A stretch of DNA of 16,353 nucleotides from Firmicutes bacterium CAG:124 (GTDB lineage: Bacteria > Bacillota > Clostridia > Oscillospirales > Oscillospiraceae): assembly GCA_000432135.1 (NCBI GenBank), contig HF990530.1, forward strand, positions 1 through 16,353. Reading direction: 5' to 3'. How positions within the stretch are numbered: the first letter of the stretch is position 1; each line of letters opens with the position of its first letter. The notes beneath the pieces are model-generated. The model searched no databases, had not been told where the DNA came from, and was given only the letters and a program-made list of their open reading frames with translations. Positions 1 through 6,181 of this stretch are shown here, piece by piece. A program made the translations under genes and the position numbers.

Positions 1-636
1 CGTCGTGCGCACGTGCCCGCCGAGTGTCTGCAGCTTTTCCAGCCACGCCGGGCGCACCGTGCGGCGCAGCCAGCTGCGGATGGCGGGCAGCTCGCCGGAG
101 AGCATGAAGCTGGACAAGATCGCCGTCACCGCGAACAGCACCGCGTCCGGCAGCCGCCCGATGATGCCGGACGCCCAGGAAAAGAGCGTTTCATAGAGCT
201 TCGTGCCGAAGCCCGCGCCGGTCTTGAAGAATTCCTCAACGCCCGCGCGCAGCCCCGTTCCAAGCCCGTCCGGCAGTCTTTCGGCAAGCGCAAGCAGACG
301 CGATTTCAGCTTTTCAAAGAGCGGAGCCAGATTTTCCGCCAGCCGGGGCAGCTGCCGGGCCAGATCCGCCGCCTCCGCGCACAGCAGGCGGCACAGGAAA
401 AACAGCCCGCCGAACAGGAGCCCAAACAGCAGCAGCACGCACAGACCGGACGCCAGCGAACGCGGAACGTGCGCCCGCGTCTGCAAAAGCCGCACCGGCT
501 TTTCCGCCAGCAGGCTCACCGCGAGCCCGATAAAAAACGGCAGCAGCACCGGCAGCAGCAGCGCGCCGAACGCCCACGCGCCGAGCGCACAGCCCAGCGC
601 GATCAGAACGGTCTTCCAGATTTTGCGGCTTTTCAT
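1..636 (-). CDS. AI-2E family / YtvI-like integral membrane protein, N-terminal part
   Basis: Read on the minus strand from ATG at 636-634, the frame stays open for 212 codons to the window edge, so the C-terminal part is missing. The start is set by an AGGAGGAA ribosome binding site (complement of 646-653). The protein begins MKSRKIWKTVLIALG and has hydrophobic stretches at about residues 6-43 and 60-86, then an amphipathic helical region and another hydrophobic stretch near 160-180. This layout, with the FFIGLAVSLLAEKPV segment after the first helices, matches the AI-2E exporter-like family (PF01594). In Clostridia the closest common annotation is sporulation membrane protein YtvI. Family members have about 350 residues and 7-8 helices. 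The substrate is unknown. It is divergent from the PheB-like gene and shares a 114-bp intergenic region with it. I see no convincing promoter on its own strand. Whether it is YtvI or a general AI-2E permease cannot be settled from this fragment. Confidence 0.75.
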   Translation of the reverse strand, partial: MKSRKIWKTVLIALGCALGAWAFGALLLPVLLPFFIGLAVSLLAEKPVRLLQTRAHVPRSLASGLCVLLLFGLLFGGLFFLCRLLCAEAADLARQLPRLAENLAPLFEKLKSRLLALAERLPDGLGTGLRAGVEEFFKTGAGFGTKLYETLFSWASGIIGRLPDAVLFAVTAILSSFMLSGELPAIRSWLRRTVRPAWLEKLQTLGGHVRTT

Positions 637-665
637 GCTTCGAAATTCCTCCTGTGCTTTTCTGC

Positions 666-694
666 TTGCAATTTGCGGGTATGTGGTGTATATT
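666..694 (+). promoter_or_regulatory. Sigma-A-type promoter of the ACT-adh-hom operon
   Basis: TTGCAA at 666-671 and TATATT at 689-694 are separated by 17 bp. That is 5/6 and 5/6 matches to the vegetative consensus at ideal spacing. Transcription would start near 701, about 50 nt before the ACT gene start. It lies in the divergent intergenic region and points at the downstream operon. Confidence 0.6.
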
Positions 695-750
695 GAAGTC
701 TGAGTATAGACACTTGCTTTTCCAACACGGACAATTGTGAGGTGAACGCT

Positions 751-1191
751 ATGGAACATAGCCCGAAGTATTATATCGTGGAGGCCGCCGCCCTGCCGGA
801 GATCTTCCAGAAGGTCGCCGAGGCCAAGCGGATGCTCGAAACCGGCGAGACGGACAAGGTCAACGTGGCCGCGCAGGCTGTCGGCATCAGCCGCAGCGCG
901 TTTTATAAGTACCGCGACGCCATCGCGCCGTTTCAGAACCTGATGGCCGGCCGCATCATCACGTTTCAGATCATGCTCAAGGACAAGGCGGGCATCCTGT
1001 CCGAGATATTAACTATTTTTGCCAATTGCGGCGCGAATATACTGACCATCAACCAGTCCATCCCCACCGGGGGCCGCGCCATGGTGACCATTTCGGCGGA
1101 GACGAGCAATCTCAACTGCAACATCGAAGCGCTGACCCAGCAAATCGCAGAAAGGACGGGCGTAGTCAAGGCAGACTGCGTCGCAGGATAA
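751..1191 (+). CDS. pheB: UPF0735 ACT domain-containing protein (PheB-like)
   Basis: A 146-aa protein, the same size as UPF0735 family members (about 147 aa in Bacillus). Residues 36-58 (VNVAAQAVGISRSAFYKYR) look like a helix-turn-helix. Residues 68-140 form an ACT domain, seen in the pattern ITFQIMLKDKAGILSEILTIFA. ACT domains bind small ligands, usually amino acids, so this is probably a soluble amino-acid-responsive regulator. In Bacillus the gene is paired with pheA, while here it heads an operon with homoserine dehydrogenase. I chose ATG 751 over the in-frame GTG at 742 because the GTGAGGTG ribosome binding site at 736-743 is correctly spaced only for 751. The gap to the alcohol dehydrogenase is 4 nt. 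The family call is firm. The ligand is unknown, and the symbol follows the Bacillus name rather than a shown role in phenylalanine synthesis. Confidence 0.85.
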   Translation: MEHSPKYYIVEAAALPEIFQKVAEAKRMLETGETDKVNVAAQAVGISRSAFYKYRDAIAPFQNLMAGRIITFQIMLKDKAGILSEILTIFANCGANILTINQSIPTGGRAMVTISAETSNLNCNIEALTQQIAERTGVVKADCVAG

Positions 1192-1195
1192 GCAT

Positions 1196-2380
1196 ATGCA
1201 CGGATTTGAATATTTCGTACCGACTGAGATCGTGTTCGGCGCAGGCAGCACAGAGAAGCTGCCGGAGCTGCTGAAAAAACGCGGACTTTCGCGCGTGCTG
1301 GTCGTCTACGGCAGCTCGAGCGCGAAGAAAAGTGGATTGCTTGACCGCGTGTTCCGGCTTCTGGACGAGGCGGGCGTTCAATATCGCGCGCTCGGCGGCG
1401 TGCAGCCGAACCCGCGCGCGGCGCTGGCCCGCGAGGGCGTGCAGCTGGCGCTGGAATCGGGTGCGGAGCTGATTCTGGCGGTCGGCGGCGGCAGCGTCAT
1501 CGATACCTGCAAGGCCATCGCCCACGGCGCGGCCAACCCCGGCACAGATATCTGGGAGTTCTGGAAGCGCCGCGCGCCGCTGACAAGATCCATGCCCGTC
1601 GGCGTTGTGCTGACCATTCCGGCAGCGGGCAGCGAGACGAGCGACTCCGCTGTTCTGACCAACGCGGAGGCAGGCGAAAAGCGCGGCCTCAACACCCCGT
1701 TCAACCGCCCGGCCTTCGCCATTCTCGACCCCCTGCTCGCCGCGACGCTCCCGGTGCATCAGGTCGCGTGCGGCGTGAGCGACATTCTCATGCACACGCT
1801 CGACCGGTATTTTAACCCCGTCACCGATAACGCTCTGACGGATGAGCTGGCCGAGGCGCTGCTGCGCGTCGTGCTGGAATACGGCCCCGCCGCCGTGCGT
1901 GACGCACATGACGAAACGGCCATGAGCGAAATCATGTGGGCAGGCTCCCTGTCGCACAACGGCCTGACCGGCCTCGGCGGCAGGAAGGACTTCGCCACGC
2001 ACCAGCTCGGCCACGCGCTGAGCGAAAAATTTGACGTCTACCACGGCGACAGTCTGACCGCCGTATGGAGCAGCTGGGCAAGATCCGTCATGGACGAAAG
2101 CCCGGCACGCTTCGCCCGCTTCGCGCGGAACGTCTGGCACGTGGAGGAGGCGGACGACACCGCCGCCGCGCTTGCCGGTATTGCAAGGCAGGAGGCATTC
2201 TTCCAGTCCATCGGCATGCCCGTGCGTCTGGGTGAGCTTTCCTGCGGCAAGCAGGACGAGGCGGGTCTTGCAGACCTTGCCAGCCGGTGCAGCTACGGAA
2301 AAACACGCACGATCGGCACGTTCCGCGTGCTGGACTATGAAAGCATTCTTGCGATTTACCGCAGGGCCAACGAAGCGTGA
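1196..2380 (+). CDS. Iron-containing alcohol dehydrogenase (YugJ/BdhA/YqhD type)
   Basis: A 394-aa cytoplasmic group III (iron-type) alcohol dehydrogenase, expected to reduce aldehydes to alcohols or the reverse with NAD(P)H. The nucleotide-binding motif GGGSVIDTCKAI starts at residue 97, with D103 and K106. The metal ligands fall at the family positions D196, H200, H269 and H283, with the same 14-residue spacing between the last two as in E. coli YqhD (267/281). Length is normal for the family (380-400 aa). It starts 4 nt after the ACT gene stop, with GCAGGA at 1182-1187 as its ribosome binding site, and its stop is 12 nt before the hom start, so all three are cotranscribed. No role in homoserine synthesis is obvious. 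It may detoxify aldehydes or serve fermentation. The substrate cannot be read from sequence. Confidence 0.9.
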   Translation: MHGFEYFVPTEIVFGAGSTEKLPELLKKRGLSRVLVVYGSSSAKKSGLLDRVFRLLDEAGVQYRALGGVQPNPRAALAREGVQLALESGAELILAVGGGSVIDTCKAIAHGAANPGTDIWEFWKRRAPLTRSMPVGVVLTIPAAGSETSDSAVLTNAEAGEKRGLNTPFNRPAFAILDPLLAATLPVHQVACGVSDILMHTLDRYFNPVTDNALTDELAEALLRVVLEYGPAAVRDAHDETAMSEIMWAGSLSHNGLTGLGGRKDFATHQLGHALSEKFDVYHGDSLTAVWSSWARSVMDESPARFARFARNVWHVEEADDTAAALAGIARQEAFFQSIGMPVRLGELSCGKQDEAGLADLASRCSYGKTRTIGTFRVLDYESILAIYRRANEA

Positions 2381-2391
2381 GGTGGGCTGAC

Positions 2392-3582
2392 ATGAAAAAG
2401 CTTGCCATCCTTGGCCCCGGCGTCGTCGGCGGGAGCTGTGCGGAGATCTTGCTGCGGGACGCAGACCTGCTCGAACGGAACGCGGGCGAACAGCTGGCGC
2501 TTTCGTATGTGCTGGCGCGCCGCGCGCTGCCGGACAGGCCGTATAAAGACAAGGTCGTCACGGATTTCTCTGTGATCGAGCGCGACGCGAACGTGTTTCT
2601 CGTCATAGAAACCATCGGCGGCTGCGGCGCAGCGCTTGAGTATGTCCGCCGCGCGCTTGCCGCAGGCAAGCACGTCGTAACAGCCAACAAGCAGCTCATC
2701 GCCGAGCACGGCGCGGAGCTGCTGGCGCTTGCGAAGGCGAATGGCGTGAGCCTTCTGTTTGAGGCCTCCGTCGGCGGCGGCATTCCGGTGCTGCATCCGC
2801 TGAGCCAGTGCCTCGGCGCGAATGAAATTTATGAAGTGCGCGGCATTCTGAACGGCACGACGAATTTCATCCTCACACAGATGCTCGAACACGGGCAGAG
2901 CTACGAAGCGGCGCTCCGCGACGCGCAGACGCGCGGCTACGCCGAGCAGGACCCGACTGCCGATGTCGAGGGCATCGACGCGGGCCGCAAGGTCTGCATT
3001 CTGGCCGATATGATGTTCGGTAAAAACGTCGACCCGTCCCGCGTCCGCATGACAGGCATTTCCGCCATCACGGCGGAGGACGCCGCGTTTGCCGAATCCG
3101 CCGGGATGAAGCTTCGCCTGCTTGGCCGGGCCGTCCGGCAGGGGCAGGCGCTCACCGTCTTCGTCTCGCCGCATTTCATCGCGGGCACGCAGCCGCTGGC
3201 CCCCGTCTCCGGCGTTCTGAACGCCGTCGAGGTGCTGGGCAGCAGCGTCGGCGCGGTCATGTTCTCCGGCCCCGGCGCAGGCGGCCCGGCGACGGCCAGC
3301 GCCGTTCTGGCAGACGTCATTGACATCGTCCGCAATCCCGGCCGCAGCCAGCCCGTCAGCTGGCCGGCAGAACCCGCAGCGCTCTGTGACCCGGAGGAAT
3401 TCGAATCCCCGTTCTTCTTCCGCACAAGACTTTCCAAAGAAGCCTGCGAGCAGGCGCTCGGCCCCGTCCGCTGGCTGCCCGACGCAGGCGCGTTCCACGG
3501 CGGCTTTACGCAGAAAACCACCCGAAGGGCTCTGCGCGCCTCCGGCCTCGCGCTGGACGCGGTGTGGCCCGTGCTGGCATAA
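2392..3582 (+). CDS. hom: Homoserine dehydrogenase
   Basis: Catalyses NAD(P)H-dependent reduction of aspartate semialdehyde to homoserine, the branch point to threonine and methionine. The 396-aa protein has an N-terminal Rossmann motif GPGVVGG (residues 8-14), TANK with K100, the NGTTNFI motif at 154-160 and the EGIDAGRK segment ending at K200. ATG 2392 was chosen over an in-frame GTG at 2377, which overlaps the upstream stop, because GAGGTGGG at 2379-2386 fits only 2392. After the catalytic domain only about 75 residues remain. They start like an ACT strand (FFFRTRLS) but are too short for the full C-terminal ACT domain of the roughly 430-aa Bacillus type, so feedback control may be reduced or moved elsewhere. 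The operon also carries a free-standing ACT protein. A terminator follows 18 nt after the stop. Confidence 0.92.
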   Translation: MKKLAILGPGVVGGSCAEILLRDADLLERNAGEQLALSYVLARRALPDRPYKDKVVTDFSVIERDANVFLVIETIGGCGAALEYVRRALAAGKHVVTANKQLIAEHGAELLALAKANGVSLLFEASVGGGIPVLHPLSQCLGANEIYEVRGILNGTTNFILTQMLEHGQSYEAALRDAQTRGYAEQDPTADVEGIDAGRKVCILADMMFGKNVDPSRVRMTGISAITAEDAAFAESAGMKLRLLGRAVRQGQALTVFVSPHFIAGTQPLAPVSGVLNAVEVLGSSVGAVMFSGPGAGGPATASAVLADVIDIVRNPGRSQPVSWPAEPAALCDPEEFESPFFFRTRLSKEACEQALGPVRWLPDAGAFHGGFTQKTTRRALRASGLALDAVWPVLA

Positions 3583-3600
3583 AGACGTTCTGAACTCGCT

Positions 3601-3637
3601 CTCCCCTGTCATACATCTATGGCAGGGGGGATTTTTT
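3601..3637 (+). terminator. Terminator of the hom operon, overlapping the next gene's RBS
   Basis: Arms 3601-3612 (CTCCCCTGTCAT) and 3619-3630 (ATGGCAGGGGGG) form a 12-bp stem with two G-U pairs and a 6-nt loop, followed by A and six Ts (3632-3637). The shape is that of an intrinsic terminator placed just after hom. Its 3' arm is the purine-rich AGGGGGG that also acts as the ribosome binding site for the ATG at 3638, so folding would both stop transcription and hide that site. Confidence 0.75.
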
Positions 3638-4126
3638 ATGAAACGCAAATGGTGGATCATCTGTTTTCTGAGCATTCTCGCCGGTTCCGCGCTCCATTTT
3701 CTCTATGACCTGTGGCCGAACCCGCTGACAGCAGTGTTTGCACCGGTCAGCGAAAGCGTCTGGGAGCATCTGAAGCTGCTATACTGGCCGTTTCTCGCCG
3801 CCGCGTTCGTGCTGACGAAGGACGAAGCGGACGGTCGAAAAAGCTGGTGCGGTCTGCTGGCAGGACTTCTGGGCGCGCCGCTGCTTCTTCTGGGCGCGTA
3901 TTACACCCTCTTGTCCGGCTTCGCGCTGTACGGCCTGCCGCTCGATCTGATTTTGTACGCGCTGGCAATGGCCGGCGGCTTTGCGCTGGCATGGCATTTG
4001 CAGAGGGCCCGCCTTCCCGCATGGCTGTGCGGCGTGCTGGTGATCGCGGCGGGTATTTACGGCGCTGCGCTGGCGCTGTTTTCCTTTGCACCGCCGGAGC
4101 TGCCCATTTTTCTGCCGCCGGTCTGA
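3638..4126 (+). CDS. DUF6512 family membrane protein
   Basis: A 162-aa integral membrane protein starting at ATG 3638, eight bases after the AGGGGGG site. It begins MKRKWWIICFLSILAG, followed by HFLYDLWPNPLTAVFAPVSESVWEH in the first loop and LKLLYWPFL at the start of the second helix. This SESVWEHLKLLYWP signature is what I associate with DUF6512. About five hydrophobic segments follow, up to a short C-terminal end rich in F and P. No catalytic motif or function is known. The family assignment is from memory and should be confirmed. It has no visible promoter of its own and would be reached by read-through of the terminator after hom. It ends 19 nt before the infC promoter. Confidence 0.75.
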   Translation: MKRKWWIICFLSILAGSALHFLYDLWPNPLTAVFAPVSESVWEHLKLLYWPFLAAAFVLTKDEADGRKSWCGLLAGLLGAPLLLLGAYYTLLSGFALYGLPLDLILYALAMAGGFALAWHLQRARLPAWLCGVLVIAAGIYGAALALFSFAPPELPIFLPPV

Positions 4127-4145
4127 AATTTTCTGCATTTTTGTG

Positions 4146-4174
4146 TTGACAACCGTGTTTTTCTCCTGTATAAT
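4146..4174 (+). promoter_or_regulatory. Consensus promoter of infC-rpmI-rplT
   Basis: TTGACA at 4146-4151 and TATAAT at 4169-4174 are perfect -35 and -10 hexamers separated by 17 bp. Transcription should begin around 4181. This is the strongest promoter in the window, as expected for a translation-machinery operon. Confidence 0.9.
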
Positions 4175-4180
4175 AGCTCG

Positions 4181-4329
4181 GAGAAAACAAAGAAGGAGCG
4201 GCGAGCACCGCAACTCACCTCCAGCTGTCTGCGAAGAGGTTCATAATTTCCTCCGCTTTGTGCGGAAGTTTGGATTTTATGTGCGGGTGCTTTGCGGCAT
4301 CCGCACTTTGCATTTGGAGGTGCTTTACA
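4181..4329 (+). promoter_or_regulatory. Structured 5' leader of infC (candidate L20-type autoregulatory leader)
   Basis: About 150 nt of untranslated leader lie between the promoter and infC. It contains a strong hairpin with 10-bp arms 4281-4290 and 4297-4306 (one G-U pair, loop TTTGCG), ending 9 nt before the GGAGGTG site. A smaller hairpin, 4252-4256 with 4262-4266, lies upstream. Separately, CACCTCCAG at 4216-4224 can pair with the infC Shine-Dalgarno at 4314-4322 (8 Watson-Crick pairs plus one G-U). Firmicute infC operons are known to be controlled by ribosomal protein L20 binding their leader. No T-run typical of an attenuator is present, so translational control is more likely here. 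That this is an L20 leader is inference from position and structure. Confidence 0.55.
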
Positions 4330-4848
4330 ATCGGTAAATTAGAACATCAGATCAACGAGGAGATCCGCGACAAGGAGCTTCGCGTGATCGGAGCTGACGG
4401 CAGCCAGCTTGGTATTATGACCTCGTCCGACGCTCTGGCGCTTGCCGAGGAAAAGGACCTTGACCTTGTCAAGATCGCGCCGAACGCCGTTCCGCCGGTC
4501 TGCAAGATCATGGATTACGGCAAATTCCGCTTCGAACAGCTGAAAAAGGAAAAGGAAGCCAAGAAGAACCAGAAGGTCGTGGAGATCAAGGAGATCCGTA
4601 TGTCTCCCAGCATCGACACCAACGACTTCAATACCAAGGTCAAAAGCGCAGTCAAGTTCCTGAACGATGGCAACCGAGTCAAAGTCACCGTACGTTTCCG
4701 CGGCCGTGAAATGGCGCATACGTCGCTCGGACAGGAACTTCTTGCGAAGTTCGGCGCCGATTGCAGCGAGATCGCCACGATCGCCAAGGACGCCAAACTC
4801 GAAGGACGCAATATGTCCATGTTCCTGAGTCCCAAGAATTCCAAATAA
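4330..4848 (+). CDS. infC: Translation initiation factor IF-3
   Basis: IF-3 binds the 30S subunit, keeps subunits apart and checks start-codon pairing. The sequence from EHQINEEIRDKELRVIG through the KLEGRNMSMFL C-terminus is unmistakable. No ATG is properly placed. GGAGGTG at 4316-4322 is nine bases upstream of an ATC codon (4330-4332) that leads directly into GKLEHQINEE, giving 172 aa, the usual Firmicute length. Rare AUU/AUC/AUA starts are a family trait of infC, because IF-3 discriminates against them and so represses itself. The in-frame TTG (4258) and ATG (4279) upstream lie inside leader hairpins and lack a ribosome binding site. rpmI follows after 34 nt. Confidence 0.93.
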   Translation: MGKLEHQINEEIRDKELRVIGADGSQLGIMTSSDALALAEEKDLDLVKIAPNAVPPVCKIMDYGKFRFEQLKKEKEAKKNQKVVEIKEIRMSPSIDTNDFNTKVKSAVKFLNDGNRVKVTVRFRGREMAHTSLGQELLAKFGADCSEIATIAKDAKLEGRNMSMFLSPKNSK

Positions 4849-4882
4849 ACTACAATCGCAATCACACGGAAGGAGAACCACT

Positions 4883-5080
4883 ATGCCTAAGCTGAAGTCC
4901 CATAGCGGCGCCAAGAAAAGATTCAACCTCACCAAGAACGGCAAGGTCAAAAGAGCGCACGCATTCAAGAGCCATATCCTCACCAAGAAGACCACCAAGC
5001 GTACCCGCAATCTGCGCAAGAACGGCTACGCCGACGTGACTGTGGAAGATATCGTGAAGAAGATGATCCCTTACAAATAA
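4883..5080 (+). CDS. rpmI: 50S ribosomal protein L35
   Basis: A 65-aa, highly basic protein starting MPKLKSHSGAKKRF, the standard L35 N-terminus, and of normal length. The ribosome binding site GGAAGGAG sits 6-10 nt before ATG 4883. L35 is a late-assembling, zipper-like component of the large subunit. It lies between infC and rplT, the conserved order in bacteria, and is 36 nt from rplT. Confidence 0.97.
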   Translation: MPKLKSHSGAKKRFNLTKNGKVKRAHAFKSHILTKKTTKRTRNLRKNGYADVTVEDIVKKMIPYK

Positions 5081-5116
5081 TCGGTAAGGGTTGACGACAC
5101 ATAGGAGGATAATATA

Positions 5117-5470
5117 ATGGCAAGAGTAAAAGGCGCAATGATGACGCGCAAAAGAAGAAATAAGACCCTGAAGCTCGCGAAGTCCTACTGGGGCTCCAAG
5201 TCCCGTCACTTTAAGATGGCCAAGCAGGCCGTTGCAAAGTCCGGCGTTTATTCGTATGTCAGCCGCAAGCTGAAGAAGAGAGATTTCCGCCAGCTGTGGA
5301 TCTCCCGTATCTCCGCGGCCGTCGCGCCCTACGGCATCAACTACAGCCGTTTCATCTACGGCCTCAAGAAGTCCGGCATCGAGATGAACCGCAAGGCTCT
5401 GAGTGAGCTCGCCATCGCCGATCCCGAGGCGTTCAAGGTTCTCGTCGAGACCGCGAAGAAGGCTCTGTAA
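5117..5470 (+). CDS. rplT: 50S ribosomal protein L20
   Basis: A 117-aa basic protein. MARVKGAMMTRKRRNKTLKLAK is the extended N-terminal tail, followed by the globular domain with LWISRISAAV and the YSRFIYGLKKSGIEMNRK stretch typical of L20. The ribosome binding site TAGGAGGA lies before ATG 5117. L20 is needed for early 50S assembly and in several bacteria represses its own operon by binding the leader or an intergenic site. The structured infC leader is the obvious candidate target here. An intrinsic terminator follows 11 nt after the stop. Confidence 0.97.
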   Translation: MARVKGAMMTRKRRNKTLKLAKSYWGSKSRHFKMAKQAVAKSGVYSYVSRKLKKRDFRQLWISRISAAVAPYGINYSRFIYGLKKSGIEMNRKALSELAIADPEAFKVLVETAKKAL

Positions 5471-5481
5471 GCAAATTTTAT

Positions 5482-5511
5482 GGCCGCCATATGCAATATG
5501 GCGGCCTTTTT
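5482..5511 (+). terminator. Intrinsic terminator of the infC-rpmI-rplT operon
   Basis: A perfect 11-bp stem, GGCCGCCATAT (5482-5492) with ATATGGCGGCC (5496-5506), has a 3-nt loop and is followed by five Ts. It lies 11 nt after the rplT stop. The next gene's ribosome binding site begins only about 9 nt later. Confidence 0.92.
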
Positions 5512-5531
5512 CTATAGATAAGGAGAGTTTT

Positions 5532-6176
5532 ATGGCCTGGAAAGCAGTTTTATTCGATATGGACGGCGTGCTGATCGATTCTGAGGAATACATGGCGAAA
5601 ACCGGCGTCCGTGCGTTGAAGAAATACGGCATTGACGCGAAGGAATCCGACTTCGCCGAGTTTGTCGGCTGCGGCGAGAACCGCTATGTCGGCGGCGTGG
5701 CAGAAAAATACGGCGTGCCGTACCGCACGGAGATGAAGGACTACCTCTATGCGTGCTACGGCGAGCACGTGAAGGAGGAAGCCAATATCCCCGATGGCGT
5801 TCTGGACGTGCTGCACACGCTGCGCGCACGGGGCTACCGGCTGGCCGTCTGCTCGTCGGCAGATCGCGTGAAGGTGCTCATGAACCTGTCCGCCATCGGC
5901 GCAGAGGAATCCCTGTTCGACCAGCTTGTGACCGGCACCGACATCAAAAATCCCAAGCCGGACCCCGAAATTTATCTGACAGGCGCGGCCAGTCTCGGCC
6001 TTGCGCCGTCCGAATGCATCGTCGTTGAGGACGCGCCCAGCGGCATCCGTGCAGCCCACGCCGCCGGGATCGAGGCCATCGGCCTCGCCACCAGCTTCCC
6101 GGCAGATTATCTGCGCCAGCAGGCACAGCCGGAGTATCTGCTGCCGGATCTCAAGTCGATCCTGACGCTGCTGTGA
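5532..6176 (+). CDS. HAD-superfamily hydrolase, beta-phosphoglucomutase-like
   Basis: A 214-aa cytoplasmic HAD enzyme. Motif I is FDMDGVLIDS with nucleophile D9 and acid/base D11, motif II has S108 in VCSSAD, motif III has K142 in NPKPDPEIY, and motif IV is VVEDAPSG with E166 and D167. The helical cap inserted after motif I and the NPKPDPE/EDAPSGI pattern place it in subclass IA with beta-phosphoglucomutase, phosphoglycolate phosphatase and sugar-phosphate phosphatases. The substrate cannot be predicted. The start ATG 5532 follows AAGGAGAG at 5520-5527. The stop codon overlaps the region where the YgiQ gene begins, so the two are coupled. There is no room for a promoter after the upstream terminator, so it may depend on read-through from the ribosomal operon. 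Confidence 0.88.
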   Translation: MAWKAVLFDMDGVLIDSEEYMAKTGVRALKKYGIDAKESDFAEFVGCGENRYVGGVAEKYGVPYRTEMKDYLYACYGEHVKEEANIPDGVLDVLHTLRARGYRLAVCSSADRVKVLMNLSAIGAEESLFDQLVTGTDIKNPKPDPEIYLTGAASLGLAPSECIVVEDAPSGIRAAHAAGIEAIGLATSFPADYLRQQAQPEYLLPDLKSILTLL

Positions 6177-6181
6177 GTCCC

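Noticed and set aside
13..696. 227-aa Gln/Arg-rich plus-strand frame at the left edge
   Set aside because: It is the antisense reading of the AI-2E membrane protein gene, and low-complexity Q/R/A runs arise from its GC-rich codons.
703..708. TATACT on the minus strand as a -10 for the AI-2E gene
   Set aside because: No -35 hexamer lies at 16-18 bp; the nearest candidate, TTGTCC, is 20 bp away.
731..738. Palindrome ACAATTGT just upstream of the ACT gene as an operator
   Set aside because: Eight bases with no second copy in the region is too little to support a binding site.
2356..3675. 439-aa open frame on the minus strand opposite hom
   Set aside because: It is an Arg/Ala/Asp-rich shadow of a high-GC gene. 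The plus-strand frame has full homoserine dehydrogenase motifs, a good ribosome binding site and operon context.
4258..4329. N-terminal extension of IF-3 from TTG 4258 or ATG 4279
   Set aside because: The 24 extra residues are unlike any IF-3 start, have no ribosome binding site, and coincide with leader hairpins.
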